Source: Alkalihalobacillus bogoriensis ATCC BAA-922
GTDB taxonomy: Bacteria > Bacillota > Bacilli > Bacillales > Bacillaceae_F
Direction: 5' to 3'
NCBI RefSeq assembly: GCF_000621445.1
Contig: NZ_JHYI01000006.1
Span: 1-64,000, forward strand
Length of the DNA: 64,000 bases
Shown: positions 33,741-43,489 of the stretch, one piece after another
Numbering within the stretch: position 1 is the first letter of the stretch
How the letters are laid out: every line of letters begins with the position of its first letter
Program-made: the position numbers and the translations under genes
Notes under the pieces: generated by a model
The model's database searches: none
Seen by the model: the letters and a program-made list of their open reading frames with translations, nothing else
Told to the model about the DNA's origin: nothing

Positions 33741-34952
33741 TTATAAAAATTGGTCAAACAAGCTGAACATTGGGATAAAGACCGCTAAGACGATAAACCC
33801 GACGACACCTGCAAGCACAACTACCATTATTGGTTCAATTAATGACTTCAGTGTATCCACACTTCTGTCGACTTCTTCTTCATAAAAGTCCGCTACTTTT
33901 GATAGCATTAAATCGAGTGAGCCGGTTTCTTCCCCGATCGCAATCATTTGTGTGACTAGCGGTGGGAAAATCCAGCTTTCTTTTAATGGGGCGGTTAATG
34001 AATTTCCTTGTTCTAAACTATCACGAGCTTGTAACACGACTTTTCCCATAACAGGATTGTTCACGACGCGTTCTACAATCGTCAACGATTGTAAAATCGG
34101 GACTGAGCTTGAAAATAAAGACGCCAGTGTCCGTGTCATTCTTGCAATCACTGCTTTTTGTAATAGTTTTCCGAAGATTGGTAAACGGAAAGTTATCGTG
34201 CTTACCGTGTATTGGAACGCTTTGCTTCTTTTCTTCGCAACGATAAAAGCTGTTACGACAATCAGTAAAATAAGTAATACGAGCCACCAATAGCTAGAAA
34301 TGATTTCACTTGTGGCGATTACAGCGACCGTAATCCACGGCAACTCGGCTCCTAAATCAGCAAACATATCAATAAATCTTGGGATGACAAACGTCATTAA
34401 AAACACAACGACCGCTACGGTTATAACTGATAGCACAATCGGATAACTTAACGCCGATTGAATTTTGCTTTTAATCGTATGTTGCTTTTCAAAATAGGTC
34501 GCTAGCCGTTCTAGTGTTTCATCTAAATTACCCGTTGCTTCTCCAGCTCGAATCATGTTTACAAAAATCGGCGGGAAAATTTTCGGGTGTTTATCAACGG
34601 CATCAGAGAAAGCTGTTCCTTCTCTTAATTCTGAATCTACCGTAAACAACACTTTTTTTAGCCCTTTGCTTTCGGTTTGCTCTGCTAATATTTTCGTGGC
34701 ATCGACAATAGTAATGCCTGAACGAATTAATGTTGCGAACTGGCGACAATACACAACGAAATCATAGTGTTTTACTTGTTTTCCGATTTGGATGTCTTTT
34801 TGAAGGACGCTTTGTTTTACTTCGTGAAGCTCAAACGCCATAATGCCTTGTTCGCGTAAGACAGCAATCGCTTGGTTTTTCGATTTTGCTTCGACTCGGC
34901 CTTGTTTTCGTTCGCCTTTTCTTGATTTTCCACTGTATTTAAATGTTGGCAT
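33741..34952 (-). CDS. pilC: Type IV pilus platform protein PilC (GspF family)
   Basis: Polytopic inner-membrane platform that couples the ATPases to pilin polymerisation. The 403-residue product shows the two tandem GspF domains (FCRQFATLIRSGITIVDATKIL and MTRTLASLFSSSVPILQSLTIV) and three membrane segments. The ATG overlaps the pilT stop (TAATG), so it is translationally coupled to pilT. Confidence 0.95.
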   Translation of the reverse strand: MPTFKYSGKSRKGERKQGRVEAKSKNQAIAVLREQGIMAFELHEVKQSVLQKDIQIGKQVKHYDFVVYCRQFATLIRSGITIVDATKILAEQTESKGLKKVLFTVDSELREGTAFSDAVDKHPKIFPPIFVNMIRAGEATGNLDETLERLATYFEKQHTIKSKIQSALSYPIVLSVITVAVVVFLMTFVIPRFIDMFADLGAELPWITVAVIATSEIISSYWWLVLLILLIVVTAFIVAKKRSKAFQYTVSTITFRLPIFGKLLQKAVIARMTRTLASLFSSSVPILQSLTIVERVVNNPVMGKVVLQARDSLEQGNSLTAPLKESWIFPPLVTQMIAIGEETGSLDLMLSKVADFYEEEVDRSVDTLKSLIEPIMVVVLAGVVGFIVLAVFIPMFSLFDQFL

Positions 34953-35992
34953 TACCACTCACCTGCTTCTAGATACGGTTTGACGATGTCCATATCGATT
35001 TCGCCTTGTTGATATAATTGCTTCATCGACATTTCAAGCGTATGCATGCCTTGTGCTTTGCTCGTTTGCATAATGCTTTTGATTTGATGATTTTTTTCAC
35101 TTCGGATTAAATTCGCAACAGAAGGCTGATTAATTAAAATTTCTGTCGCAGCTACTCGTCCTTTTCCTGACCGCGTTGGAAATAATCGCTGTGAAATGAT
35201 ACCGACTAACACAGATGCTAATTGAATCCGAATTTGCGGTTGTTGATGCGGAGGAAACACATCAATAATCCGGTCAATTGTTTGTGGTGCACTGCTCGTA
35301 TGAAGGGTTGCTAACACGAGATGACCTGTTTCCGCTGCAGTGATTGCCGTAGAAATCGTTTCTAGGTCGCGCATTTCTCCAACTAATATAATGTCAGGGT
35401 CTTGTCGTAACGCTGCACGCAATCCGGTTGAAAAGCTTTGTGTATCAAATCCAATTTCTCGTTGATTAATAATCGAGCGGCTATGCTTATGCAAATACTC
35501 AATCGGGTCTTCTAATGTCACAATATGTTTTGAATCTCGTTGATTCACATAATCTATCATCGCTGCTAGAGTCGTAGATTTCCCTGAGCCTGTTGGTCCA
35601 GTTACTAAAATTAACCCTTGTGGTTTCTCTACTAAATCTTTTAATAAAGACGGCATTTGCAATTGTTCTAAGCTTGGAATTGTCGATGGAATGACACGAG
35701 CGACAATGCCAATATGACTGCGCTGATGATAGACATTTAAACGAAACCTAGACACATTTGGAATGCCATATGAAAAGTCTAACTCGCCTTTTTCTATAAA
35801 AAGATTCCACTGACTTTCAGGGATTAATGTTTTCGCCATCGCATGAACATGTTCAGGACGGAGCGCTTCACTCCCATATTGCTTTAATGATCCATGAAGA
35901 CGAACAATCGGTGGTGCCCCTATCGTTACATGTAAGTCAGACGCATTTGCTTCACACGCCATCGTAAGAAGTTCATTGATATCGTAGCTCAC
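34952..35992 (-). CDS. pilT: Pilus retraction ATPase PilT
   Basis: Hexameric ATPase that depolymerises pili and powers twitching. The 346-residue product starts at GTG (MSYDINELLTMACEANASDLH) behind GGAGG. It has Walker A GPTGSGKST, the Asp box LEDPIEYLHKH, Walker B DPDIILVGEMRD, the His box THLVLATLHTSSA-like region and the PilT tail. A retraction ATPase separates this locus from the B. subtilis competence pseudopilus, which has none. Confidence 0.95.
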   Translation of the reverse strand: MSYDINELLTMACEANASDLHVTIGAPPIVRLHGSLKQYGSEALRPEHVHAMAKTLIPESQWNLFIEKGELDFSYGIPNVSRFRLNVYHQRSHIGIVARVIPSTIPSLEQLQMPSLLKDLVEKPQGLILVTGPTGSGKSTTLAAMIDYVNQRDSKHIVTLEDPIEYLHKHSRSIINQREIGFDTQSFSTGLRAALRQDPDIILVGEMRDLETISTAITAAETGHLVLATLHTSSAPQTIDRIIDVFPPHQQPQIRIQLASVLVGIISQRLFPTRSGKGRVAATEILINQPSVANLIRSEKNHQIKSIMQTSKAQGMHTLEMSMKQLYQQGEIDMDIVKPYLEAGEW

Positions 35993-36011
35993 CTGTTCGT
36001 CCTCCTTTTCA

Positions 36012-37667
36012 CTATTCTGATAAGGCGACACGCAACACTTCTTCTGTTGTCGTTAAGCCTTCTTTTACTTTTTGTAATCCATCATCCAATAAAAACATCG
36101 TTCCGGCTTGCTTTGCATATTCACGCATTTGCGCTGTACTGCTCCTGGCCATAATCATCGCTCTCATTTCATCATCAATGAGCAATACTTCATGAATGGC
36201 CAATCGTCCACGATATCCTGACATATTACAACTTGAACAGCCTTTGCCTCGTTTTATCGTTTCAATATCGATAATGCGGTTTGCAAATATTTCTTTTTCT
36301 CGTTCTGTTGCTTCCATCGTTTCCGCACAATCACGGCAAACTTTACGAACAAGACGTTGGGCTACTACACCAGCTAAAGAAGAGGAAATTAAAAACGGTT
36401 CAACTCCCATATCATCTAATCGGGTAATACTTGCAATAGAGCTATTCGTATGAAGTGTACTAAGCACAAGATGTCCAGTTAACGAGGCACGAATGGCAAT
36501 TTGGGCCGTTTCTAAATCACGAATTTCCCCGACCATGACGATGTCTGGGTCTTGTCGCAAAATCGAACGTAATCCTTTTGCAAATGTCATTCCAACATTT
36601 TCATTCACTTGCACTTGGTTGATGCCTTCAAGTTGATACTCAACCGGGTCTTCTACTGTAATGATGTTTACATCTTCTGAGTTTAGTTTTTGAAGAGCCG
36701 CATATAATGTCGATGATTTCCCTGAACCTGTTGGACCAGTAATCAATACGATCCCGTTTGGTTTTTCAATCATTTGTGCAAACTTTTCTTTGTTTTCTTG
36801 ACTAAAACCAATTTTTTCAATATCACTAATCGCATTGGATAAATCAAGAATTCGCATAACAATTTTCTCACCATAAATCGATGGAAGTGTTGAAAGTCGA
36901 ATATCAATCGGTTTAAAATGAACATTTATTTTCATACGACCATCTTGAGGAATACGATTTTCTGTAATATTTAAATTCCCCATAATTTTAATGCGTGCTG
37001 TGATGACGTTTTGTAAATGCTTTGGAATCGTTCGTTCTGTTTTTAACATGCCATCGACACGATAGCGAACGCGAAAATCTCGTTCTTGTGGGTCGATATG
37101 AATATCACTTACACGCTGTGCAACCGCATTGGCAATAATTTGATTCACTAGTTTTACAATCGGAGCATCTTCATCCGTCATTTTCGCTTCATTAATATCT
37201 TCATCTTTTGGCAGGTCACTCATAACTTCTTCCATCGAATCTTGTAAATCATAAAATTTACTAATTGTTCGGAATAAATCATCTTTTGTTGCGATCCCTG
37301 CTTCGATTTGAAAGCCTGTCGCCATCCGTAATTCTTCAATCGCAAAATAGTCCATAGGGTCAGCCATCGCCACAAATAATTTCCCGTGTTCCTTTTTTAA
37401 AGGCATGACATTAAAGCGTTTTGCTAACTCTTTCGGAATCAATGAAAGAATGGATGAGTCGATTGGATACGAATATAACTTAATATGAGGAATACCAAGC
37501 TGATACTCTAGAACTTCAATAAGTTGAAGTTCTGTAATATAACCTTCTCGTAATAAGGCATCCCCTAGCTTTTCTTCTCTCGACTTTTCTTGCAATGTTT
37601 TTACTAGTTGCTCTTCAGTAATTAAGTTCGACTCTACTAATAAATCACCAAGTCGTTTTCGTATCAT
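36012..37667 (-). CDS. pilB: Pilus extension ATPase PilB (GspE family)
   Basis: Hexameric ATPase that drives pilus assembly. The 551-residue product starts at MIRKRLGDLLVESN behind GGAGGGG. It has the N-terminal MshEN-type domain (~1-150; this fold binds c-di-GMP in some homologues), Walker A GPTGSGKSS, Asp box VEDPVEYQLEG, Walker B DPDIVMVGEIRD and the tetracysteine zinc site CRDC...CSSC near 440-480. It sits directly upstream of pilT. Confidence 0.95.
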   Translation of the reverse strand: MIRKRLGDLLVESNLITEEQLVKTLQEKSREEKLGDALLREGYITELQLIEVLEYQLGIPHIKLYSYPIDSSILSLIPKELAKRFNVMPLKKEHGKLFVAMADPMDYFAIEELRMATGFQIEAGIATKDDLFRTISKFYDLQDSMEEVMSDLPKDEDINEAKMTDEDAPIVKLVNQIIANAVAQRVSDIHIDPQERDFRVRYRVDGMLKTERTIPKHLQNVITARIKIMGNLNITENRIPQDGRMKINVHFKPIDIRLSTLPSIYGEKIVMRILDLSNAISDIEKIGFSQENKEKFAQMIEKPNGIVLITGPTGSGKSSTLYAALQKLNSEDVNIITVEDPVEYQLEGINQVQVNENVGMTFAKGLRSILRQDPDIVMVGEIRDLETAQIAIRASLTGHLVLSTLHTNSSIASITRLDDMGVEPFLISSSLAGVVAQRLVRKVCRDCAETMEATEREKEIFANRIIDIETIKRGKGCSSCNMSGYRGRLAIHEVLLIDDEMRAMIMARSSTAQMREYAKQAGTMFLLDDGLQKVKEGLTTTEEVLRVALSE

Positions 37668-37687
37668 GCGTTCCCCTCCTTTCACCA

Positions 37688-39016
37688 TTAATAATCCGTA
37701 ATCACTTCTTCTCCTTTAATTGGAAAATCAGCATCTTCTTCTTTTTCACTATCATCACGATCTGTTTGGTCTTCGGAATCTGAATCAGTGTCGGTCTCAT
37801 TTTCTTGCTCGAGCTCTTGACTTGTTGGTACTGTCACTTCAAGAACTTTTGGAGAAATCGCGACAATTTTTGGAGTAGGTCTGTAAAAGTTTTGTGCGAG
37901 TCTCACTTTATCGACTTGCCCACCACTTTGGTTTTTCATCACACGGTACACATCCACTCGCAATCCATCTTTGCCATTTTTCTCAAGTCTTTCTTCGTTT
38001 GGACGTAGGCCGGAATCATAGCGATAAATCGTTCTTGGTTCGATTTCTGTTTCATTTTCCATATCAAATGAGTAGTAAAATGTCGGACTATAACCGAGTA
38101 AAGAAAAATGTAGCTTATCATCTTCACGCTCAATATGAATCGTAAACGATACCTCTTCACTGTTATGGATCACTAAGTCTTTTTCTCGTTTCTTTACTTC
38201 CGCTTCAAGTCCTGGTTGAATGAAATCAGGAATTTCTTCCATTTGATGTCGTTCATTAATTTCTAAATTTGATTGGATAGCTAAGGCGTACACACCTGAT
38301 GCAACAATCGATATCGCTTCACTTGAAATGATTGTATCTGCATTTGCATCAGAAGCTTTAAGAAATGAGAAAGTCGACTGTCCTTCGATTACATATCCGT
38401 CTAAGTTGGCAATGACATTTGCTGCGGATGAAAGTGTTCCTTGAGCAATGTCTTCAATTGAGAATGTCGCAATCGTCACTTGTTCTTCTGCCATTCCTTC
38501 ATGGTAGACCGCTTGTACCGCGTTTTCCTCTAACTGTATCGCTTGTGATAGTATCTGTTGAATCGTTTCTTCTTTCTTTATCGTAGACGACCAATGAATT
38601 GTTGCTTCATCCACATTTTTCATTTGCACTTCTAACGGAATATGAACGGGTTCCACTTGTTTTGAAAAATGAAACCACGATGTTTTCGTTTGTTCGTTTA
38701 GCATTTTGATAGATGTCTTTGGCTGAAAGTGAAAATTCTCACGTTGAAACTCATAAAATCCACCTGTACTCGTTTCAATAATAAGGGCTTCTCCTTCACT
38801 CCACTCCTTTATTTCGGCTTCAAGTTTTTCAAGCGCCTCTTCTTCGCTTAATCCACCAACTTGAATACCACCAATCGTCGAACCTTCAGGAATAGAGGCT
38901 TGTGCACTTCCAAATAGCGGAGCAACACTTACAGATAAACCGACTAAAATAATCGCTTGAATTAAAAATAAAAGATACACTTTTTTTAATGTGTTGTTCC
39001 GTTTTGTTTGATTCAC
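37688..39016 (-). CDS. VanW-like surface protein of the pil operon
   Basis: A 442-residue protein with an N-terminal membrane or signal segment (VYLLFLIQAIILVGLSVSV, ~13-31). An N-terminal part resembles the peptidoglycan-binding-like region seen before VanW domains (GGIQVGGLSEEEALEKLE), a VanW-like core covers about 190-325 (EGQSTFSFLKA, YALAIQSNLEINERHQM, IPDFIQPGLEAEV), and a G5-like stretch follows (VYRVMKNQSGGQVDKVRLAQNFYRP). An acidic Asp/Glu tail ends it. The start is GTG behind AGGGG. First of the pilB-pilT-pilC run; perhaps it helps the pilus cross the wall. Exact role unknown. Confidence 0.7.
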   Translation of the reverse strand: MNQTKRNNTLKKVYLLFLIQAIILVGLSVSVAPLFGSAQASIPEGSTIGGIQVGGLSEEEALEKLEAEIKEWSEGEALIIETSTGGFYEFQRENFHFQPKTSIKMLNEQTKTSWFHFSKQVEPVHIPLEVQMKNVDEATIHWSSTIKKEETIQQILSQAIQLEENAVQAVYHEGMAEEQVTIATFSIEDIAQGTLSSAANVIANLDGYVIEGQSTFSFLKASDANADTIISSEAISIVASGVYALAIQSNLEINERHQMEEIPDFIQPGLEAEVKKREKDLVIHNSEEVSFTIHIEREDDKLHFSLLGYSPTFYYSFDMENETEIEPRTIYRYDSGLRPNEERLEKNGKDGLRVDVYRVMKNQSGGQVDKVRLAQNFYRPTPKIVAISPKVLEVTVPTSQELEQENETDTDSDSEDQTDRDDSEKEEDADFPIKGEEVITDY

Positions 39017-39044
39017 TACAAGGTCCCCTCACTTCCAGCAATTT

Positions 39045-39383
39045 TCACATTTTAATATCTTGTAATTCTATTTTCGGCTTTGCTTCTACTTGATTGTCAT
39101 CTTCTATATTTACGATTTCGAATGATGAAATCATCTTCTCGTTTTCTTCAAATTCTTCTTTTACGAACCATTTCAAAACAAAATATGTAGCAAGTATCAT
39201 AAGTAAAAAGACTAGCAAGGCAAATTTCCCTCCGATTAACTGATAGGTAATTAGCGCTATACTAGCAATCATAATCGCAAAAACACAACTCGTATACTGT
39301 TGTTTTTTTGTTACATTCTCAATTTTTGTAAATATATTTATTGCGACTAAGGCGAGAACGAGTACTACTACTATCAACGTCAT
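39045..39383 (-). CDS. Small membrane protein upstream of the pil operon
   Basis: A 112-residue protein of unknown family, with three membrane segments (TLIVVVLVLALVAINIF; TSCVFAIMIASIALITYQL; FALLVFLLMILATYFVLKWF) and an acidic cytosolic tail of ~35 residues. The start MTLIVVVLV follows GGAGGTGAG. It is 28 bp upstream of the VanW-like gene on the same strand, so probably the first gene of the - strand pil operon. Confidence 0.7.
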   Translation of the reverse strand: MTLIVVVLVLALVAINIFTKIENVTKKQQYTSCVFAIMIASIALITYQLIGGKFALLVFLLMILATYFVLKWFVKEEFEENEKMISSFEIVNIEDDNQVEAKPKIELQDIKM

Positions 39384-39674
39384 TAGTCTCACCTCCGACT
39401 TCACATTTATTAGTTCTAAATATCCATTATCCGACGTAAATAAACAATTTTTTTAGGGTTTTTTACTTAATTATATAAAAAAGTATAAAACATATGATAA
39501 AATATTACTAGATATTTTTTACAGATTATACTTATTTTTTTATTTCATTTCACTATATTTTTCAGAATCGCAAATTGTTTTTTTCGAAAATACCGATACA
39601 ATAATAAGTAGATTAGTAATGTTCCATATTTCCTAATAAAAAGTAAACCGTTGTAAAAAGGGAGCCGATCGCTC
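39384..39674. other. AT-rich divergent promoter region of the pil locus
   Basis: The ~290-bp gap between the divergent halves of the pilus locus has no reading frame and is very AT-rich (long T and A runs around 39450-39600). Promoters for both directions must lie here or nearby. I see no -35/-10 pair good enough to mark. Confidence 0.5.
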
Positions 39675-40184
39675 ATGATAAAAAAACTTCTGACAAAACA
39701 AGAAACCGGGTTTACATTACTAGAAGTCGTAGCTGCGTTAACGATTGTTACGATTATTTTAATTCCTTTGATTGGGTATTTTGCCCAGGCCAGTTTTGCG
39801 ACAAAGGAAAATCAAAGTCGGACCGTTGCTTCCTATGCAGCAAGAAATGCTCTTGTTTATGTTGAAAAATTACCATTTTCTGATTCGAATCCTGAATCAA
39901 TTACTCAATTTCTTGCAGATAAGACAACGCTCAGCGCGAATGATTGCTCAGAATTAAGCTTGTTTTTTTCAGACATTACAGAAGGCGAATGTGAAAATAT
40001 ATTTCAGCCGACATTAAACAATGTTCCTTATTATGTAAACATTACCTTTACCGAAGAAGAGTCTAGTCTTGACCCTTACCTCATCCCGCTTAAGATTGAA
40101 GTTTATCGACATGCAGATTTAGGAGGAAAAGCCATTGCGACGATTAATGGACATATTATCCATGAAGACTTACGTTATAAATAA
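39675..40184 (+). CDS. pilV: Minor pilin, PilV-like
   Basis: A 169-residue prepilin with class III motif QETG/FTLLEVVAALTIVTIILIPLIGYF near residues 9-33. The mature domain keeps two cysteines (CSEL and CENI) that could form a disulfide. Behind AAAGGGAG. It starts a three-gene + strand operon of minor pilins, which usually prime pilus assembly. Confidence 0.85.
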   Translation: MIKKLLTKQETGFTLLEVVAALTIVTIILIPLIGYFAQASFATKENQSRTVASYAARNALVYVEKLPFSDSNPESITQFLADKTTLSANDCSELSLFFSDITEGECENIFQPTLNNVPYYVNITFTEEESSLDPYLIPLKIEVYRHADLGGKAIATINGHIIHEDLRYK

Positions 40185-40692
40185 CGAACGTGGATTGACT
40201 CTTATAGAGCTATTAGCTGGACTAGTCGTTTCAACGGTCATCTTAGGGCTCATCTACGGTGTAACTTTGATGGGAATGAATCAATTTAATTTAACTAGTA
40301 AAGAGCTTCAATACCGAAGCGAGGCTGATTATTTAATTAAAATGGTCTTAAATGAAATGTACGAATTTTCTCCAGACCGTGTCACAGATGATGATAATAC
40401 ACTCATTCTCGCAAAGGAAAAAGCCATCTCCATCGCCGATGATGGCATCATTGAAGAAAAAGAAGCAGAGCTTGAAGAAAAGTCAATCCGACTAGAAGCT
40501 GGTCAGTTATATGTTGGTGATACCCCACTATTAACTGGAAATGTCCGGCTGGAAGAAGGGTCTAGCTTAACCGTGACATGTAATGAAGAAAGCTGTGAAT
40601 CAGGAATCATTGATATTGTTTTTATCCTTTCCGACCCAAACGCTCAATATGAAATAACCCCATTAAAAGTGGAAAGCTCATTTGGGTTTTAG
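40135..40692 (+). CDS. pilW: Minor pilin, PilW-like
   Basis: A 185-residue prepilin with motif NNERG/LTLIELLAGLVVSTVILGLIYGV. The start taken is the TTG at 40135 because AGGAGG lies 8 nt upstream, giving an 18-residue leader; later ATGs lack a site. It overlaps pilV by 50 bp. A cysteine pair (CNEESC) lies near residues 152-157. Confidence 0.82.
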   Translation: MRRLMDILSMKTYVINNERGLTLIELLAGLVVSTVILGLIYGVTLMGMNQFNLTSKELQYRSEADYLIKMVLNEMYEFSPDRVTDDDNTLILAKEKAISIADDGIIEEKEAELEEKSIRLEAGQLYVGDTPLLTGNVRLEEGSSLTVTCNEESCESGIIDIVFILSDPNAQYEITPLKVESSFGF

Positions 40693-40703
40693 GAGGCCAA
40701 TTT

Positions 40704-42371
40704 ATGAAAAACGAACGAGGTTCTGCCTTACTTACCGTCCTATTGATGTCCGTTATTCTACTCACCTTAGGACTTGCAATCATTGCTTATAGTATAGGCG
40801 ATGCTAAAATGACAACAATTAGTCAACAAGATTTATCGAATATCCATGAAGCGAAGATGGCGATTGAAGAAGCAACCGCTATTATTCAAACGGAAATTGT
40901 TGATGAAGTTGGAACCCGCTATTATACACCGAGTGAATTTGAAACGACTGTTGTCGGTGATTTCAAAAAGGAATATACGTTTGATGAGGAAGGTTTGGAA
41001 TTTAGCATTGACCATTTTCCAACAACTCGGAATTTCTTTATCGTTGACACAACAGCCGATTCTATTGACCGAATGAAAGATTTAAGTCGAAGGTTTGATA
41101 TTATCGCAAGAGGGATGGATGAAAACGGTCTGTATCGGTATTTTAAACAAACAGTCTATGTATCTGCTATCCCAAGCTTTTTATATTTTGGTGTCGGTTC
41201 GAATGAAACAGTAACCTTAAATGGAAGTCCATTTATTCAAGGTGATATGTATGTAGGCAATGAACTGACAATGACTGCTACAGCTGAATATAAGCTTGCG
41301 ACAGAAACTGGCGTGATTTCAAAAACGTTTAATACAAACTATCCATATTTTTCAAATAATGACACACTATCCAATGTGTATAAACAGTCATCATCTACGG
41401 TAATTCCTGAGTATGTGAATGTAGCTGATGGTCAGCCAAATCTAGTGTTAACATATCCAAGACCTTTTATTGACGTTGATTTACGAAAAACATTCGTCGA
41501 TAAAGTCAATGCCCTGATTGATACGACAATTGAGCCTGAAACGGACATTCCGCTCGTCATCCAGCAGCTTAAGATGGATTTTACTGTAAGTGAAATCCAA
41601 GACGCATCTGCGATGACAAATGAAAATCAATCGTATTTATTCACATCAGACGGAAGTGGAGATCAAACGTTTTTTATCGACCAAAATGTAATACTTGGTG
41701 ATGACCAATGGTTAATCGTTGATGGAAATTTATTTATTTATACGTATCGAGATATAGAATTTAAAGGAAATGTTTTAGTGACAGGGGATATTTATATTGT
41801 TGGTGCTCGATTTGAGGATGAACTGGAATTACATGAGCAACCTTCTTTTTTCTTTGACTCAACGATGATCGGTCTTGGAAAAGCACTCATATTGGATGCA
41901 CAAATCAACCCAAGTACTGAAAGCAACACTTTTATCATGATGACCGAAGGCGAAGATACTCATTTTACTAGACCTGAAAATGTAGAAACGATTTCATCTG
42001 GAATTGAACTCGCACGAATTAATGAATTCAAGGAAGATCCACTTGAAATTAATGCCTTTCTTTATACGAGTCAAGACGCGACACTATATGGAGTAGGGTC
42101 AAATATTAAAATAACAGGTGGCATCTTTTCCAAGAAAGATTTAACGATTAATGCGGTTAGAGGTTCTGTTGTTGACGATGCAACGTCAGTAAATGGGATT
42201 CGTTTTTCTTCTCCGCAAGAAACAAGTGTGTACCCAAACGAATCAAGGTTCCAAGTGTATCACAACCGAGAAGTACTTACATTGCTACAAAAGCAAGAAG
42301 GTTCTTATTTAGGGTTACCACGAACTGATCGACTAACACTCTTAATCGACAGGTTAGAAGTGATACGATAA
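40704..42371 (+). CDS. pilX: Minor pilin-like protein, PilX type
   Basis: A 555-residue protein with a PilX-type N-terminus (MKNERGSALLTVLLMSVILLTLGLAIIAYS) in which the cleavage Gly is kept but Glu5 is absent (SALLT). It has a very large C-terminal domain including a beta-rich region typical of pilus-assembly polypeptides (FKGNVLVTGDIYIVGA; ATLYGVGSNIKITGGIFSKKDLTINA), perhaps a beta-helix. Behind AGGAGG, 11 bp after pilW. It probably crowns the pilus tip in a complex with PilV and PilW. Confidence 0.82.
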   Translation: MKNERGSALLTVLLMSVILLTLGLAIIAYSIGDAKMTTISQQDLSNIHEAKMAIEEATAIIQTEIVDEVGTRYYTPSEFETTVVGDFKKEYTFDEEGLEFSIDHFPTTRNFFIVDTTADSIDRMKDLSRRFDIIARGMDENGLYRYFKQTVYVSAIPSFLYFGVGSNETVTLNGSPFIQGDMYVGNELTMTATAEYKLATETGVISKTFNTNYPYFSNNDTLSNVYKQSSSTVIPEYVNVADGQPNLVLTYPRPFIDVDLRKTFVDKVNALIDTTIEPETDIPLVIQQLKMDFTVSEIQDASAMTNENQSYLFTSDGSGDQTFFIDQNVILGDDQWLIVDGNLFIYTYRDIEFKGNVLVTGDIYIVGARFEDELELHEQPSFFFDSTMIGLGKALILDAQINPSTESNTFIMMTEGEDTHFTRPENVETISSGIELARINEFKEDPLEINAFLYTSQDATLYGVGSNIKITGGIFSKKDLTINAVRGSVVDDATSVNGIRFSSPQETSVYPNESRFQVYHNREVLTLLQKQEGSYLGLPRTDRLTLLIDRLEVIR

Positions 42372-42456
42372 TAGGATTAAAGAAAAATCACAGACAATCT
42401 CACATGCTAAAGTACACAACTTCCATTCCTAAAACGATTATTAATCCCAGTGAAAG

Positions 42457-42482
42457 AGGCACGAAGAATATTCTTCGTGCCT
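42457..42482. terminator. Perfect 26-bp palindrome, pilX terminator
   Basis: A perfect self-complementary AGGCACGAAGAAT/ATTCTTCGTGCCT, followed by TTAATAAA. It lies between the end of pilVWX and the first accessory gene and can stop transcription from both sides, though the U-runs are short. Confidence 0.75.
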
Positions 42483-42514
42483 TTAATAAACATATTTGTA
42501 TAAACGAAAAAAAG

Positions 42515-42805
42515 TCAACTTCCTATCTTCAATAACCATTCACGCAATTTAGCTTTTGGATAATATACCTTATTGTTTATTATAATGTGTGGAATATTTG
42601 GGTGTTCACGAATCAAATCTTTTGCATCTTCCATAGAAATTCCTATGAAATGATGAACTTCATTTTCTTTAATTAATTCGTGGTCATCACTTTCATCTAA
42701 CGACTCTAAAATATTTTTTGAATTTGGATTTTTGAAATTTTTTAATCCATCCCCAATTAAATATCCTGCAATAGCAATTCCCAATGCTAACCATATATAG
42801 TCCAC
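42515..42805 (-). CDS. Small membrane-anchored protein with excisionase-like C-terminus
   Basis: A 96-residue protein of no family I can name with certainty. The start is a GTG (MDYIWLALGIAIAGYLIGDG) 7 nt behind GGGGGG; a frame five codons longer lacks a site. It has one N-terminal membrane segment, a charged linker and a C-terminal piece (FIGISMEDAKDLIREHPN...KVYYPKAKLREWLL) that reads like the winged helix of MerR/excisionase-type DNA-binding proteins. First gene of the accessory array. Confidence 0.65.
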   Translation of the reverse strand: MDYIWLALGIAIAGYLIGDGLKNFKNPNSKNILESLDESDDHELIKENEVHHFIGISMEDAKDLIREHPNIPHIIINNKVYYPKAKLREWLLKIGS

Positions 42806-42999
42806 CAAAATTCCCCCCAATCCTTTTTAACTTACTACTCGACTTCCATAAGAGATGATTAGTTTGAGCTTCTTCAACAATCGTAACTGTTTGTTGAAGT
42901 GAACCTATTACAAACTTTCACCGTTGATATTGTAAATCATAAATATACATTCTAAAAAATAGTTTCCGTAATCAAACTTCATCCAGAGGAATTAAAGAG

Positions 43000-43026
43000 C
43001 CATTCTCATTTTTGATTTGAGAATGG
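43000..43026. terminator. Hairpin terminator downstream of the 98-residue membrane gene
   Basis: CCATTCTCA pairs perfectly with TGAGAATGG around a 9-nt loop and is followed by ATTTTGTAAT on +. On the - strand, the direction of the neighbouring gene, the following sequence is less U-rich (CTCTTTAATTCC). Confidence 0.5.
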
Positions 43027-43059
43027 ATTTTGTAATAATTCATTGAAGTGAAGCACCGC

Positions 43060-43356
43060 TTAGTTAAATTTCAACTTTCTTTTATAGTAGAAGACAAAAC
43101 TAATCGCTATAACAATAATTGCAGTTCCCCCTATAGTATAAACCCCATCCCAATCATGAGACTTTCCAAATAACACCCATACTTGATAAGGTATAAAAAT
43201 TAATGCAACAATGGTTGGAATTCCACATAGAAGTAAAGTAATATTTTGTTTAATTTCTAATGTAGTTGTTTTACTTTTTCTTTTTTCAATCATTGTCATC
43301 TGTCTTAATGAAAATAATAAAACAAATATAGCTGTGATTAGCAAAATATAATTCAT
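43060..43356 (-). CDS. Small three-helix membrane protein
   Basis: A 98-residue protein of unknown family. Three membrane segments are visible: ~2-18, ~40-64 and ~73-91, ending in a basic YYKRKLKFN. Behind GAGGAGG. It belongs to the run of single same-strand genes separated by repeats. Confidence 0.65.
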   Translation of the reverse strand: MNYILLITAIFVLLFSLRQMTMIEKRKSKTTTLEIKQNITLLLCGIPTIVALIFIPYQVWVLFGKSHDWDGVYTIGGTAIIVIAISFVFYYKRKLKFN

Positions 43357-43398
43357 TATAAAGACCTCCTCATATCATTTAATTTACCACAAAAATCC

Positions 43399-43480
43399 AT
43401 CGGCTTGTTAAAACAATTCAACCGCTTACGATGTGCTCTGACATTGTTAAATACTAGAGCACCTGTTACTTGAATAAAGA
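43399..43480. repeat. Cassette-type repeat R1
   Basis: Left core CGGCTTGTTAAAACAATTC, a central stem GTGCTCT (43433-43439) with AGAGCAC (43456-43462), and right core GCACCTGTTACTTGAATAAAG. The broken gene at 43490 ends ten bases from it. Confidence 0.6.
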
Positions 43481-43489
43481 TTGTACATT

